From Bacteroidales bacterium (GTDB taxonomy: Bacteria; Bacteroidota; Bacteroidia; Bacteroidales; UBA932): a stretch of DNA of 37,939 nt. This document shows, one piece after another, positions 1 to 9,115 of the stretch; the first letter of the stretch is position 1; every line of letters starts with the position of its first letter. The position numbers and the translations under genes were made by a program. The notes beneath the pieces are model-generated. The model ran no database searches, was not told the origin of the DNA, and saw nothing but the letters and a program-made list of their open reading frames with translations. The stretch is taken from contig JAFZKT010000027.1 in the NCBI GenBank assembly GCA_017553545.1, forward strand, positions 1 through 37,939, written 5' to 3'.

Positions 1-360
1 GGGCTTGTTAATCACACCGCTGGCATAGTCGTCCGTGTGGGCGCACAGGACCAGGCCGTACTGCGTGCGACTACCCATGGTCTGGGCATAGACATAGTAC
101 TTCTCCTTATTATCCTGCACCAGCCAGCCGCGCTCCTTCCAAAGTTTGAAGTTCTCCACGGCTTTGTCGTAGGTGCGCTGTTCGTGCTCTCCGGCGATGG
201 GTGTGAAGTCGATTTCCGGTTTGGTGATGTGCAGGAGGCTCTTTTCGCCGGCCATGGCCAGCGCTTCCTCCGAGTTCAGCACGTCATACGGCGGGGCGGC
301 CACTTCGGTGACCAGGTCCTTGGGCGGACGGATGGCCGCAAAAGGTTTTACTCTTACCAT
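1..360 (-). CDS. DUF1015 family protein, N-terminal part (runs off the window)
   Basis: This is the first 120 residues of a DUF1015 (PF06245) protein, beginning MVRVKPFAAIRPPKDLVTEV and continuing with AAPPYDVLNSEEA, the conserved start of this family. The ATG lies one base after the serA stop, so it is probably translated with serA. Genes of this family commonly sit next to serC-serA in Bacteroidota, but their biochemical role is not established. No stop is seen before the left edge, so the C-terminal part is missing. Family assignment rests on the recognisable N-terminus and on context. Confidence 0.85.
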   Translation of the reverse strand, partial: MVRVKPFAAIRPPKDLVTEVAAPPYDVLNSEEALAMAGEKSLLHITKPEIDFTPIAGEHEQRTYDKAVENFKLWKERGWLVQDNKEKYYVYAQTMGSRTQYGLVLCAHTDDYASGVINKP

Positions 361-361
361 A

Positions 362-1282
362 CTATTTATTGACTTGGAATTTGCAGTTTCCGGTGGCGAA
401 GAAGTCCACAATCTGACGGGCGGCGGCAAGGCCGGCGTTCACGTTTGCCTCGGCCGTCTGGGCACCCATCTTCTTGGGCGTAGCGAATACGCGCGGGCCG
501 AAGGCTTCCACCAGAGAGGCGTAGTTGTCCGGCATTACGTCCGTGACGTATTTGAGGTCCGGGCGGTCCGTGAGGGCCTTGAAGAGGCCTTCTTCGTCGA
601 TGACTTCCTTGCGGGCGGTGTTCACCAGCGTGGCGCCCTTGGGCATGCGCGTGATGAGGTCATAGCCGATGCTGCCGATGGTGGAAGGCAGGGCGGGAAT
701 GTGGATGGAGAGATAGTCGGCTCCCGCGTACAATTCTTCGACGGAGTGCACGGGTGCGGCGCCCCCGGCGATGATCTGCTGATCCGTCAGGAACGGGTCC
801 AGGGCCGATATTTCCATCCCCAGCGCCTTGGCCTTCTGGCCCACCAGGCGGCCCACATTGCCGTAGGCCTGCACGCCCAGGCGCTTTCCCTGGAGTTCGG
901 AGCCCGTGGCGGGGGTGAACTGGGTGCGGGCCATGTAAATCATCAGGCCCAGGGCAAGTTCGGCCACGGCGTTGGAGTTCTGGCCGGGGGTGTTCATCAC
1001 CACCACCTTATGGGCGGTGGCGGCGGCCAGGTCCACATTGTCGAAGCCGGCGCCGGCGCGCACCACAATCTTCAGCTTCGGGGCGGCGTCCAGCACTTCG
1101 GCGGTCACCTTGTCCGAGCGGATGATGAGGGCTTCTGCATCGGCCACGGCAGCTACCAGGTCTGCCTGCGCCTCATACTTTTCGAGTTTGACCACCTGAT
1201 GTCCGGCGGCTTCCAGGATATCGGTGATGCCTTTCACGGCCGCGGCGGCGAAAGGCTTCTGGGTTGCGAGTAAAATCTTCAT
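362..1282 (-). CDS. serA: D-3-phosphoglycerate dehydrogenase, short form without ACT domain
   Basis: Oxidises 3-phosphoglycerate to 3-phosphohydroxypyruvate with NAD, the first step of serine synthesis, in the cytosol. It has 306 residues: a substrate-binding part, then a Rossmann fold with AYGNVG at 139-144 (the first Gly of GxGxxG is Ala), the conserved Arg in NTARKEV (R224), and TPKKMGAQT near 268-276. Lys270 stands where other PGDHs carry the catalytic His. This matches the Lys-type short PGDHs known from Bacteroides and Entamoeba. There is no C-terminal ACT domain, so serine feedback through ACT is not expected. The ATG overlaps the serC stop by one base (TAATG). Confidence 0.95.
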   Translation of the reverse strand: MKILLATQKPFAAAAVKGITDILEAAGHQVVKLEKYEAQADLVAAVADAEALIIRSDKVTAEVLDAAPKLKIVVRAGAGFDNVDLAAATAHKVVVMNTPGQNSNAVAELALGLMIYMARTQFTPATGSELQGKRLGVQAYGNVGRLVGQKAKALGMEISALDPFLTDQQIIAGGAAPVHSVEELYAGADYLSIHIPALPSTIGSIGYDLITRMPKGATLVNTARKEVIDEEGLFKALTDRPDLKYVTDVMPDNYASLVEAFGPRVFATPKKMGAQTAEANVNAGLAAARQIVDFFATGNCKFQVNK

Positions 1283-2358
1283 TACTTATGCAGTTTTTCG
1301 AATGCTTGCATGCAGTCCACCAGGGCCTGGACATCTTCCAGGGTGCAGGCGTTGTAGAGCGACGCGCGGAAACCGCCCACGCTGCGGTGGCCTTTGATGC
1401 CTACCATGCCGGCTTCCTTGGCGAAGGCCATGAATTCGTCCTGCAGGTCTTCGTGGCCGGGAGCCATCACGAAACACACGTTCATCAGGGAACGGTCTTC
1501 CTTCTCTGCAGTGCCCACGAACAGGCTGTTGCGCTCAATCTCGCCGTACAGAAGGTCCGCCTTCTTCCGGTTGATCTTCTGGATGGCCTCAACGCCGCCC
1601 ACGCTCTTGATCCACTTGAGCGTTTCGTTCATCACGAAGATGTTGAAAACGGGCGGGGTGTTGAACATGGAGAGTTTGTCGATGTGCGTACGGTAATCCA
1701 GCATGGTGGGGATGTGGCGGGTAACCTTCCCCAGGGCATCCTTGCGGATGATGGCGAAGATGACGCCGGCAGGGCCGACATTCTTCTGGGCGCCGCCATA
1801 GATGAGGGCGTACTTGGAAACATCCACCGGGCGGGACATGATGTCCGAGGACATGTCCGCGATGAGCGGGACGGGGCAGTCCATATCCTCTTTAATCTCC
1901 GTGCCGTAGATGGTGTTGTTGGTGGTGATGTGCAGATAATCCAGGTCCTTCGGAATGTCGAAGCCCTTGGGAATATAAGTGTAGTTCTTGTCCTTGGAGC
2001 AGGCGATGGCGTAAGCTTCGCCGATGCCCTGGGCTTCCACGAGGGCTTTGTGGGCCCATACGCCGGTGTCCAGATAAGCGGCCTTCTTCTCCAGGAAGTT
2101 CATGGCCACATACAGGAACTGGAGGGAGGCGCCGCCGCCCAGAAACACCACTTCGTGGGTGTCCGGGATGTGGAGGAGTTCCTTCCAGAGGGCGCGGCAT
2201 TCATCCATTACGGCGTCCCATTCCTTGGTGCGGTGGGAGATGCTGAGCACGGAAATCCCCGTTCCGCTGAAGTCTTTCAGGGCTTCTATGGCTTTGTCGA
2301 TGGCCACCTGCGGGAGCAGGCAGGGCCCGGCGTTAAATACGTGAACTTTTTTTGACAT
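1282..2358 (-). CDS. serC: Phosphoserine aminotransferase
   Basis: PLP enzyme that converts 3-phosphohydroxypyruvate and glutamate to phosphoserine and 2-oxoglutarate. The 358 residues are full length for the family. It opens with [12 protein letters not shown], typical of SerC, and carries the Schiff-base lysine in [12 protein letters not shown] (K192). It is the first gene of the serC-serA-DUF1015 unit and lies just upstream of serA, the enzyme that makes its substrate. A -7-like box lies 21 bases upstream of the ATG, near the yigZ stop. Confidence 0.96.
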   Translation of the reverse strand: MSKKVHVFNAGPCLLPQVAIDKAIEALKDFSGTGISVLSISHRTKEWDAVMDECRALWKELLHIPDTHEVVFLGGGASLQFLYVAMNFLEKKAAYLDTGVWAHKALVEAQGIGEAYAIACSKDKNYTYIPKGFDIPKDLDYLHITTNNTIYGTEIKEDMDCPVPLIADMSSDIMSRPVDVSKYALIYGGAQKNVGPAGVIFAIIRKDALGKVTRHIPTMLDYRTHIDKLSMFNTPPVFNIFVMNETLKWIKSVGGVEAIQKINRKKADLLYGEIERNSLFVGTAEKEDRSLMNVCFVMAPGHEDLQDEFMAFAKEAGMVGIKGHRSVGGFRASLYNACTLEDVQALVDCMQAFEKLHK

Positions 2359-2379
2359 ATTGTGTTTAGTTTTAGCTTT

Positions 2380-2387
2380 TAAAGTTA
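2380..2387 (-). promoter_or_regulatory. Possible -7 box of the serC operon (TAACTTTA)
   Basis: On the minus strand TAACTTTA matches the Bacteroidota -7 consensus TAnnTTTG at all but the last position. A TTG lies about 20 bases further upstream, inside the end of yigZ. The ATG of serC is 21 bases downstream. Confidence 0.4.
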
Positions 2388-2987
2388 CTATATTTCTTCC
2401 AATTCGGCAATTTTTTCCAGCTTTTCCTTAAAAATTGATTCGGCCGAGAGGCGAACTCTTACTTCCAGCGAACAGTTCTCCCCGAAATCCTGGGCCCGCG
2501 GCTGCAGGTCCAGGTCCTTGAGCGCCTTCATCACCTCATTCATGGACAGGTATTCAAAGCGCACGCGGAAATCCTTTCCGGCGAGTTTGGTGATGACAGA
2601 GGCCTGCGAGAGGGCATCGGCCGTGGAGGTTTTGTAGGCGCGAATGAGCCCCGGAACGCCCAACTTTATGCCGCCGAACCAGCGGACCACCACCACCAGG
2701 ATATCGCTCAGGCCCAGTGAATCGATCTGTCCCAGGATGGGACGGCCGGCGCTGCCGGAAGGTTCGCCGTCGTCCGAGGCGCGCCAAACATCGGCCTTAT
2801 ACCCCAGCCGATAAGCGAAACAGTGATGACGGGCGTCGTGGTACTGCTTTTTGAGCCCCGCGACGATCTCCTTCACCTGCTCCTCCGTCTCCACCGGATA
2901 GGCCAGCGCCAGAAAACGCGAGCCGTTGTCCTTGAAAAGGCCCTCTGACGGGGCGGCGATGGAGCGATATTCGTCGAACGGATTCAT
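2388..2987 (-). CDS. yigZ: YigZ/IMPACT family protein
   Basis: A 199-residue member of the UPF0029/IMPACT family. The signature runs through [20 protein letters not shown] and then [17 protein letters not shown], followed by a second ferredoxin-like domain near residues 130-199. Eukaryotic IMPACT modulates GCN2; the role of the bacterial proteins is unsettled, with nucleic-acid or ribosome association suggested. I chose the ATG at 2987 over a GTG two codons upstream because the -7 box TAAATTTG ends at 2995, which would leave the GTG with no room for transcription to start before it. Confidence 0.88.
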   Translation of the reverse strand: MNPFDEYRSIAAPSEGLFKDNGSRFLALAYPVETEEQVKEIVAGLKKQYHDARHHCFAYRLGYKADVWRASDDGEPSGSAGRPILGQIDSLGLSDILVVVVRWFGGIKLGVPGLIRAYKTSTADALSQASVITKLAGKDFRVRFEYLSMNEVMKALKDLDLQPRAQDFGENCSLEVRVRLSAESIFKEKLEKIAELEEI

Positions 2988-2994
2988 AGACACA

Positions 2995-3002
2995 CAAATT
3001 TA
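2995..3002 (-). promoter_or_regulatory. -7 box of yigZ (TAAATTTG)
   Basis: Full match to TAnnTTTG on the minus strand. Only 7 bases separate it from the yigZ ATG, so the mRNA should be leaderless or nearly so. It shares a 49-bp divergent gap with the promoter at 3025-3032. Confidence 0.6.
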
Positions 3003-3024
3003 ATCTTTTTTCACAAAAAAATAG

Positions 3025-3032
3025 TATCTTTG
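3025..3032 (+). promoter_or_regulatory. -7 box of the pRiA4b ORF-3-like gene and miaA (TATCTTTG)
   Basis: Full match to TAnnTTTG, 4 bases before the ATG at 3037. Another case where the predicted transcription start falls at or next to the start codon. Confidence 0.6.
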
Positions 3033-3036
3033 AACT

Positions 3037-3591
3037 ATGGTATTTCAATTAAGGGTAACCCTGTCGGGAATCAAGGGATTCTACAGAGTATATAAGGTGA
3101 ACGGCGCCACCACGCTGTACACCCTGCACAAGCAGCTGAGGGCGGATCTTGAGTTTCCTCAGGACCAGCTCATTATGTTCAAGGGCCTGGACATCGAAGA
3201 AAAAGTGGTGGGCCGATGGGGACTCTTCGACCTTGGTTTCGGCACGGCGGACCAGATCCCGCTGGAAAAGGCCGTGAAGGCCGGAACGGACCATTTCGTC
3301 TATTTCTACGACGTAACCAATAAAAAGAGCGTAAACATCATCGTGGAAGGGGAGATTCCCGGCGCCAAGGTGCATCCGGATTACCCGCAGCTTGCGGAAG
3401 TGAAAGGCCCCAACCCCATCGAGTTCGAAAACGGTTACGTAGCTTTCGAGGACCTGCCGGAGCGGCAGCGCCATCTGCCCGGTGAGGAGGAGAACTTCGA
3501 CGACGAAGAGGACGAAGACTTCGATGAAGAAGACGAAGAGGAGGATGAAGGGGACGAAGACGGCGAAGAGATTTACGACGAAAACGAGTGA
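3037..3591 (+). CDS. pRiA4b ORF-3-like domain protein with acidic tail
   Basis: 184 residues. Residues 1-140 resemble the plasmid pRiA4b ORF-3-like family (PF07929): MVFQLRVTLSGIKGFYRVYK at the start, then the TLYTLHKQL segment and IPGAKVHPDYPQ. The last 40 residues are almost only Asp and Glu, a low-complexity tail that could mimic nucleic acid or bind basic proteins; that is inference. No catalytic motif is visible and the function is unknown. Its stop overlaps the GTG start of miaA (GTGA), so the two are translationally coupled. No sign of transposase genes or terminal repeats around it, so it looks like a resident chromosomal gene. Confidence 0.8.
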   Translation: MVFQLRVTLSGIKGFYRVYKVNGATTLYTLHKQLRADLEFPQDQLIMFKGLDIEEKVVGRWGLFDLGFGTADQIPLEKAVKAGTDHFVYFYDVTNKKSVNIIVEGEIPGAKVHPDYPQLAEVKGPNPIEFENGYVAFEDLPERQRHLPGEEENFDDEEDEDFDEEDEEEDEGDEDGEEIYDENE

Positions 3592-4448
3592 GCCGCCGCT
3601 GCGAAATCATACTGGGGCCCACGGGCGTAGGAAAAACCGCCTATGCCATCCGGCGCGCCCTGGAAGTGGGTTCTCCCGTTGTCTCCTGTGACTCGCGGCA
3701 AATCTTTCAGGAATTGAAAATCGGCACTGCAGCCCCCTCAGATGAGGAAATGGCTGCGGTAAAACATTACTTTGTCCGCTGCATTCCCGTCACACGGAAC
3801 TATACGGCGGGTATCTATGAGGTGGAGGCCCTGGACCTGGTGAACCGCCTGTTCGCCGAAGGCCATGAGACCGTGGTGATGTGCGGCGGTTCCATGCTTT
3901 ACATAGATGCCTTCTGCTACGGCCTGGACGACTTCCCGGAAGTGCCCCTGCAGCTCAGGGAGCACCTGATGGAATGCCTCCGGGACGAAGGCGTGGAGGT
4001 GCTGGCGGAGCAGCTGAAGGAACTGGATCCGGTGTCCTACGAAGAGCTGGACCTGTCCAACGGCCAGCGCGTCATCCGCGCGCTGGAAGTGAGCCTTTAC
4101 ACGGGAAAGCCGTTCTCGTCGTTCAAGACACGTTCTTTCAAGGATAGGGATTTTGAAATCGTGAAAATCGGCCTGGAAAGGCCCCGCGTAGAGCTCTACG
4201 ACCGAATCAACCGCCGCGTGGAGCAGATGCTGGAGGACGGTCTGGAGGCCGAAGCCCGCGCCATGCTCCCGTACCGGGACCTTCCCGCCCTGCAGACGGT
4301 GGGTTATAAGGAAATGTTCGAGTATTTCGACGGAAAGTACGATCTGGAAACCACCGTCCGCCACATCCAGGCGGCCACCCGCCACTACGCCAAGCGCCAG
4401 CTCACCTGGTGGCGCCGGGATACGGATATTCGCTGGATAAAGGCCTAG
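3588..4448 (+). CDS. miaA: tRNA dimethylallyltransferase
   Basis: Adds the dimethylallyl group to A37 of tRNAs that read UNN codons. The 286 residues carry the P-loop GPTGVGKT (10-17), the [10 protein letters not shown] segment with the catalytic Asp, [15 protein letters not shown], and [12 protein letters not shown], all standard for MiaA. The start is a GTG overlapping the preceding stop. It is slightly shorter than the usual 300 or so residues. Its TAG overlaps the TAG of metG on the other strand, leaving no room for a terminator between the convergent genes. Confidence 0.96.
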   Translation: MSRRCEIILGPTGVGKTAYAIRRALEVGSPVVSCDSRQIFQELKIGTAAPSDEEMAAVKHYFVRCIPVTRNYTAGIYEVEALDLVNRLFAEGHETVVMCGGSMLYIDAFCYGLDDFPEVPLQLREHLMECLRDEGVEVLAEQLKELDPVSYEELDLSNGQRVIRALEVSLYTGKPFSSFKTRSFKDRDFEIVKIGLERPRVELYDRINRRVEQMLEDGLEAEARAMLPYRDLPALQTVGYKEMFEYFDGKYDLETTVRHIQAATRHYAKRQLTWWRRDTDIRWIKA

Positions 4449-6727
4449 CCGATTACCGCGCCGTTGGCCAGGGCTTCCTGCGGCGTAATGAAGCGCATCT
4501 TGCCGTCACCCTGCTTGGCCATCAAAATCATCCCCTTGGACTCGATTCCGCGGATCACGCGGGGCGCAAGGTTCGCCAGGATGCAGATCTGCTTGCCCAG
4601 CATGTCTTCCGGACTGTAGTATTCCGCAATGCCGGAGACGATGGTCCGCTGGTCGATGCCCGTGTCGATGGTCAGTTTCAGCAGTTTGTCCGTCTTGGGA
4701 ACCCTTTCCGCCGCCAGCACGGTAGCCGTACGGATGTCCATCGCGCCGAACTGCTCAAAGGTCACCTCAGCCTTCTGCGGTTCCACTTTCTTCGCAGCTT
4801 CCTCTGCAGCCTTGGCCGCCTCCGCCGCCTCCCTTTCGGCCTTGATGGCCTCCAGCCGCGCGATCTGCGCGTCCACCACGCTGTCCTCAATCTTCTGGAA
4901 CAGCAGCACGGCTTCGCCCAGCTGATGCCCGGCCGGCAGCAGCTCCGCATCGCCCAACTGTTCCCAGTTCAGTACTATTGCGGAGGGGGCTGTGGTGTCC
5001 AAACCCGTGGCCACCCTCGGCCGCGTAAGAGGGAGGGGCCCGTCGCTTGCGATGGGAGGGGCCGGAGCGATAGCGGAGGCGGTTTGGACACCACAGCCGC
5101 CCGCAGCAATGGTGTGCAACGCTTTCCCCTCGCCGGCCTTATAGAAGTTTTCGGTGGGCTGGCCCTCGCCGGCGCGGTAGTCCCAGCCGGCGTCGATGCC
5201 CACCTGAAGGATGCCCCGCAGTTTTTCGGCGCTGAAGGGCAGGAAGGGCTCGAAGGCGATGGCGCAGTCGGCACAAAGCTGCAGGCAGGTGTAGAGGATG
5301 CTGGCCGTGCGGTCCATATCCTCCTTCGCGACCTTCCACGGCTCCATGTCGGAGATATATTTGTTGCCGATGCGGGCGATGTTCATCGCCTCTTTGAGGG
5401 CTTCGCGGAAGTGGAAGGTCTCGATGTACTTCTCCAGCGCTTCCCGGCAAGGTTTCACGGCCTCCAGGGTCTCCGCATCGATGGGCAGCGGCTTGCGGTT
5501 CTGAGGCACGGCGCCCCCGAAATACTTCTGCGTGAGCACCACGGCCCGGTTCACGAAGTTGCCGAAGATGGCCACCAGTTCCGAGTTGTTCCGGCTCTGG
5601 AAGTCCTTCCAGGTGAAGTCGTTGTCCTTGGTCTCCGGAGCGTTGGCAGTGAGCACATAGCGCAGCACGTCCTCCTGTCCGGGGAACTGCTCCTCATATT
5701 CGTGCACCCACACCGCCCAGTTCCGGGAGGTGGAAATCTTGTCTCCTTCCAGGTTCAGGAATTCGTTGGACGGCACGTTGTCCGGGAGGATGTAAGTGCC
5801 TTCGGCCTTGAGCATGGACGGGAATACGATGCAGTGGAAGACGATGTTGTCCTTGCCGATGAAATGCACCAGCCGGGTTTGAGGGTCCTTCCACCATTTC
5901 TCCCAACTCTCAGGCAGCAGTTCCTGCGTATTGGAAATATAGCCGATGGGAGCGTCGAACCAGACATAGAGCACCTTCCCTTCGGCCCCTTCCACCGGAA
6001 CGGGCACGCCCCAGTCCAGGTCCCGCGTGACGGCGCGGGGCTGCAGGCCGCCGTCCAGCCAGCTCTTGCACTGGCCGTAGACGTTGGTCTTCCACTCCTT
6101 ATGCCGATCCAGAATCCAGTCCCGCAGCCAGGGCTCGTATTTGTCCAGCGGCAGGTACCAGTGCTTGGTCTTTTTCTTCACCGGGGGCTCTCCGCTAAGT
6201 TTGGAGCGGGGATCCAGCAGTTCTTCCGGGCTCAGCGTAGCCCCGCATTTCTCGCACTGGTCGCCGTATGCGTGGGGATTGCCGCACTTGGGGCAGGTGC
6301 CTTCTATGAGGCGGTCCGTCAGGAACATCCCCGCCTTTTCGTCGTAGAGCTGCTCGCTTTCCCGGGTGATGAAATCCGCCTGGTCGTAGAGCTTCCGGAA
6401 GAAGGCCGATGCATTCTTCTCGTGCACCTTCGACGAAGTCCGGGAATAGATGTCATAGTTGATCCCCAGGCCGGAGAAAGCGTCCTTCATCACCTTGTGG
6501 TACTTGTCCACGATGTCCTGCGGCGTCACGCCCTGCTGACGCGCTTTGATGGTGATGGGCACGCCATGTTCGTCGCTTCCGCAGATGAACACCACGTCTT
6601 CCCCGCGCATGCGGAGGTAGCGGACATAGATGTCTCCGGGAATGTAGGCGCCGGCCAGGTGGCCGATGTGGACAGGACCGTTGGCGTAGGGAAGCGCGCA
6701 GGTCACGAGGGTTCGCTTATAACTCAT
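4445..6727 (-). CDS. metG: Methionyl-tRNA synthetase with C-terminal tRNA-binding domain and an in-frame repeat insertion
   Basis: Charges tRNA-Met. The start is ATG 6727 ([18 protein letters not shown]), which overlaps the dnaG stop (ATGA); a longer upstream reading frame is only dnaG sequence. Motifs: HIGH at 20-23, zinc knuckle Cys145/148/158/161, KISTS at 330-334 in place of KMSKS, an Ala/Glu-rich helix near 620-650, and a tRNA-binding OB domain from about 655 to 760. At 760 residues it is about 80 longer than Bacteroides enzymes as I remember them. Most of the excess lies between the anticodon-binding domain and the [11 protein letters not shown] segment, where residues 540-584 are encoded by a MITE-like palindromic element (4977-5110). 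The frame is open throughout. Confidence 0.95.
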   Translation of the reverse strand: MSYKRTLVTCALPYANGPVHIGHLAGAYIPGDIYVRYLRMRGEDVVFICGSDEHGVPITIKARQQGVTPQDIVDKYHKVMKDAFSGLGINYDIYSRTSSKVHEKNASAFFRKLYDQADFITRESEQLYDEKAGMFLTDRLIEGTCPKCGNPHAYGDQCEKCGATLSPEELLDPRSKLSGEPPVKKKTKHWYLPLDKYEPWLRDWILDRHKEWKTNVYGQCKSWLDGGLQPRAVTRDLDWGVPVPVEGAEGKVLYVWFDAPIGYISNTQELLPESWEKWWKDPQTRLVHFIGKDNIVFHCIVFPSMLKAEGTYILPDNVPSNEFLNLEGDKISTSRNWAVWVHEYEEQFPGQEDVLRYVLTANAPETKDNDFTWKDFQSRNNSELVAIFGNFVNRAVVLTQKYFGGAVPQNRKPLPIDAETLEAVKPCREALEKYIETFHFREALKEAMNIARIGNKYISDMEPWKVAKEDMDRTASILYTCLQLCADCAIAFEPFLPFSAEKLRGILQVGIDAGWDYRAGEGQPTENFYKAGEGKALHTIAAGGCGVQTASAIAPAPPIASDGPLPLTRPRVATGLDTTAPSAIVLNWEQLGDAELLPAGHQLGEAVLLFQKIEDSVVDAQIARLEAIKAEREAAEAAKAAEEAAKKVEPQKAEVTFEQFGAMDIRTATVLAAERVPKTDKLLKLTIDTGIDQRTIVSGIAEYYSPEDMLGKQICILANLAPRVIRGIESKGMILMAKQGDGKMRFITPQEALANGAVIG
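4977..5110. mobile_element. MITE-like palindromic element inside metG
   Basis: The ends are inverted repeats. The core GGCTGTGGTGTCCAAACC at 4988-5005 is a perfect 18-bp match to the reverse complement of 5081-5098. The similarity continues outward to ATTGC at 4977 and GCAAT at 5110, giving arms of 29 and 30 bases. The interior has nested hairpins (CCCTC/GAGGG around 5014-5032; CCCGTCGC facing CGATGGG around 5038-5056) and a 10-bp direct repeat GGGAGGGGCC at 5031-5040 and 5054-5063. No transposase is encoded and no clear target duplication is seen. It adds about 45 Gly/Ala/Pro/Thr-rich codons to metG without a stop. Confidence 0.7.
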
Positions 6728-8685
6728 TTCGGTAATCTCCCCAGTTTGATGTTGATAGTCTTTTTCGATGAATTCAGGATGCTCAGCTGCCGCATGAGGC
6801 TGTTGGCTTCTTCGGCCGATGAAGCCGTCTTCAGCTGCCGGTTGATTTCCAGCTGCCTGGCTTCCAGTTGTTTGAGGTAATAGACCAGGATGGCTCGGGG
6901 CACATTGATGACCAGCCACGAGTCCGTGGCGGTGAGCGCATCCGTGAAATTGTGGACGGACAGCAGATACTTCTCCGTGGACAGCGCTTCGGCCACGGCC
7001 GCTATGATTCTGTTCTCTCCGTTCATCAGGGCCAGGACGATGGCGTTCTGGTCCAGGCCTTTGTCGTAATGGGCGAAATAGGCCTCATAGGTATCCTGCA
7101 GGTCTTTGTTGGCAAAGCGGATATCATCGGCTGCCAGCGCGGCGTCGATGAACTCCGCCACGGTCTGATGCCCTTCCGGGTTATAGAACTCCGAGTCCGT
7201 CTCGAATTTGAGTTCCGTACGGCCGTGCTGCAGGATGAAGCCAAGTAATTCGCGTTCAGAAGGCAGTAGGATTTGTTCCTCGCGGGTGGCCAGTATGGGT
7301 GTTTCGGGGGACTGAGGCGTTTCCACGGGGGTGCCGGCCTTGTCATCGGCGTGCGCGAAGGAGCGTTCCTTCGCCTGCTCCAGGCGGTTTTTCTCCCGGG
7401 TCTTGCTCACGCGCTCCTGGATGATATCGGCCTCGATTTCGAACTTGCGGGCTACTTCGTCTATGTAAACTTGCCGCTTGATGGTGTCGGGGATATCGGC
7501 TACGGTATCCGCGATTTCATTGATGAGGTTGGCTTTCTTGAGCGGGTCTGAACCGGCTTCTTCCAGCAGGAGGTCCGTCTTGAAGAGGATGCCGTCTTTT
7601 TCATGTTCGCGGATATAGGCCTGGATTTCCTCCAGCGTGTGCTTGCGGGAGAAGGAATCTGGGTCGTCCCCGTCCGGGAGGAACACCACCTTCGGGTTCA
7701 TCCCTTCCTTGAGGATGAGGGTGATGGCTTTTACGGCCGCGTGCAGGCCGGCGGAGTCACCGTCGTACATGATGGTGACATTGGGCGTGAACTTGCCGAT
7801 GAGCCGGACCTGTTCCGGTGTGAGCGAAGTGCCGCAGGATGCCACGGCGTTGGTGATACCCGTCTGATGCAGCATCACCACGTCCACGTTCCCTTCCACC
7901 AGGATGCAGTTCTTCTCCTTGGCTATGTCGTTTTTGGCGAAGTAGATGCCCAGCAGGTTCCTGCTTTTGACGTAAATCTCCGTTTCCGGGGAGTTGACGT
8001 ATTTGGCGGGATTGTCGGCCTTCAGGGTGCGGCCGCTGAATGCGATTACGCGTCCGCTCACCGAGTGGATGGGGAACATCACCCGTTCGCGGAATTTGTC
8101 GTGGAGGGTGCCGTCTTCGTTCTGGACGGCGAGGCCCGCCGCCAGCAGGTATTCGTCCTTGTAGCCGGCTTTGCGGGCGGCATCCACCAGGGCTGTTTTG
8201 CCGGAAGGCGCCCAGCCGAGGCCCCATTTTTCAATGGTGGTATCTTCTATATCGCGTTTGCGGTAATAGGCGTAGCCCACGGCCCGGCCTTCGCCGCCTT
8301 GAAGCTGTTCGGAAAAGAACTTCCGGGCGAATTCCGACACGGCCAGCAGGCTTTCGCTGCGCTGCCGGGCGGCGATCTGTTCGGCCGTCTCTTCCTCTTC
8401 CTGCACCTCGATGTGGTATTTCTTCGCCAGGTAGCGGAGGGCGTCCGGGTAGCTCATGTGGTCGTAGTCCATCAGGAAGCTCACGGCGCTGCCGGCCTTC
8501 CCGCAGCCGAAGCACTTGTAGATGCCCTTGGAAGGGGTTACATAGAAGGACGGGGTTTTCTCATTGTGGAAGGGGCAGCAGGCCACAAAGCTGATTCCGC
8601 GGCGCTGCAGCGTCACGAAATCGCCCACCACCTCTTCAATCCGGGCGGCGTCCAGAATCTGGTCTACTGTCTCTTTCGGTATCAT
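6724..8685 (-). CDS. dnaG: DNA primase
   Basis: Synthesises RNA primers at the replication fork. 653 residues: an N-terminal CHC2 zinc ribbon (C37, H40, C58, C61), the RNA-polymerase core with [11 protein letters not shown] (211-221) and NSPETEIY (231-238), and a Toprim domain with [10 protein letters not shown] (catalytic Glu264) and YDGDSAG (307-313). The C-terminal part should bind the helicase DnaB. The Toprim motif reads EGN where EGY is common. A charged, poorly conserved linker lies around residues 440-475. Its TGA overlaps the ATG of metG, so the two are coupled. Confidence 0.96.
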   Translation of the reverse strand: MIPKETVDQILDAARIEEVVGDFVTLQRRGISFVACCPFHNEKTPSFYVTPSKGIYKCFGCGKAGSAVSFLMDYDHMSYPDALRYLAKKYHIEVQEEEETAEQIAARQRSESLLAVSEFARKFFSEQLQGGEGRAVGYAYYRKRDIEDTTIEKWGLGWAPSGKTALVDAARKAGYKDEYLLAAGLAVQNEDGTLHDKFRERVMFPIHSVSGRVIAFSGRTLKADNPAKYVNSPETEIYVKSRNLLGIYFAKNDIAKEKNCILVEGNVDVVMLHQTGITNAVASCGTSLTPEQVRLIGKFTPNVTIMYDGDSAGLHAAVKAITLILKEGMNPKVVFLPDGDDPDSFSRKHTLEEIQAYIREHEKDGILFKTDLLLEEAGSDPLKKANLINEIADTVADIPDTIKRQVYIDEVARKFEIEADIIQERVSKTREKNRLEQAKERSFAHADDKAGTPVETPQSPETPILATREEQILLPSERELLGFILQHGRTELKFETDSEFYNPEGHQTVAEFIDAALAADDIRFANKDLQDTYEAYFAHYDKGLDQNAIVLALMNGENRIIAAVAEALSTEKYLLSVHNFTDALTATDSWLVINVPRAILVYYLKQLEARQLEINRQLKTASSAEEANSLMRQLSILNSSKKTINIKLGRLPK

Positions 8686-8719
8686 AAAGCTTATGTCGTC
8701 CTTCCTTTTTCCGTCGTCC

Positions 8720-8768
8720 GGACGAAAACTTTTTCTACCCCGTAAAGGGGAGCGAAAAAGTTTTGTCC
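8720..8768. repeat. Intergenic 49-bp imperfect palindrome upstream of dnaG
   Basis: GGAC at 8720-8723 pairs with GTCC at 8765-8768, AAAACTTTTTC at 8725-8735 pairs with GAAAAAGTTTT at 8754-8764, and CCCC at 8738-8741 pairs with GGGG at 8747-8750 around GTAAA. One bulged base and a small internal loop break the stem. It lies in the 98-bp gap between dnaG and the upstream small membrane protein gene, both on the minus strand, so it could be a terminator/attenuator or a member of a dispersed palindrome family. A GTCGTCC heptamer is repeated at 8696 and 8714. Confidence 0.6.
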
Positions 8769-8783
8769 TACCGACTTCGGAGG

Positions 8784-9065
8784 TTATTCCTTCTTAAAGT
8801 CAACCTCTTTGGCGTCCGGGGAGAGGGTGATTCTGTCCGCTTTCTCCATAGTGGGCCTTTGGGCGGTGGTTTTCGGGGGCTCCTTATAATGCTTCTCCTG
8901 CCACAGGGCTTTGATCTGGAAGTACGCATCCCTTCCGTACCAGAAAATGGCAAGCGCGCCGACAAATCTGGCCAGGAAGCGGGGAAGCGTCATCAGCCAC
9001 ACGCCCACAGCAACAAACAATATGTCTTTCACCAGCCGAAGCCAGCGGTTGTTGTATCCAATCAT
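8784..9065 (-). CDS. Small membrane protein of unknown function
   Basis: 93 residues from ATG 9065 (MIGYNNRWLRLVKDILFVAV); a TTG three codons upstream is possible but less likely. A hydrophobic stretch covers roughly residues 12-40, giving one long or two short membrane segments. It is followed by a charged tail with PPKTTAQRP and ending VDFKKE, presumably cytosolic. I recognise no family. It has its own TAnnTTTG box 6 bases from the ATG and a terminator just beyond the end of the gene upstream of it, so it is probably a separate unit or read together with dnaG downstream. Confidence 0.65.
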   Translation of the reverse strand: MIGYNNRWLRLVKDILFVAVGVWLMTLPRFLARFVGALAIFWYGRDAYFQIKALWQEKHYKEPPKTTAQRPTMEKADRITLSPDAKEVDFKKE

Positions 9066-9071
9066 AGATTG

Positions 9072-9079
9072 CAAATATA
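9072..9079 (-). promoter_or_regulatory. -7 box of the small membrane protein gene (TATATTTG)
   Basis: Full match to TAnnTTTG on the minus strand, 6 bases before ATG 9065. It sits directly after the terminator stem at 9081-9112. Confidence 0.6.
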
Positions 9080-9080
9080 C

Positions 9081-9112
9081 AAAAAAACCTCCGGTTTTGC
9101 CGAAGGTTTTTT
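9081..9112 (-). terminator. Rho-independent terminator after the DUF3127 gene
   Basis: CCTCCGG/CCGAAGG stem (one G-T pair) around TTTTG, flanked by seven A on one side and six T on the other, so it can work in both directions. It lies just past the stop of the DUF3127 gene on the minus strand. Confidence 0.8.
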
Positions 9113-9115
9113 GCT

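Noticed and set aside
3037..3591. Transposon passenger
   Set aside because: The family is annotated from mobile elements, but no transposase, terminal repeats or change in composition surround it and it overlaps miaA.
4409..6880. Open frame of 823 codons opposite metG
   Set aside because: It mirrors the codon use of metG on the other strand, has no recognisable domain, and metG has all its motifs. GC-rich genes with few TTA, CTA and TCA codons produce such shadows; similar ones oppose recQ (10414-11952) and asnS (16155-17558).
6728..6919. N-terminal extension of metG by 64 codons
   Set aside because: The extension is dnaG coding sequence read in another frame; the canonical synthetase start [13 protein letters not shown] is at 6727 with an ATGA overlap.
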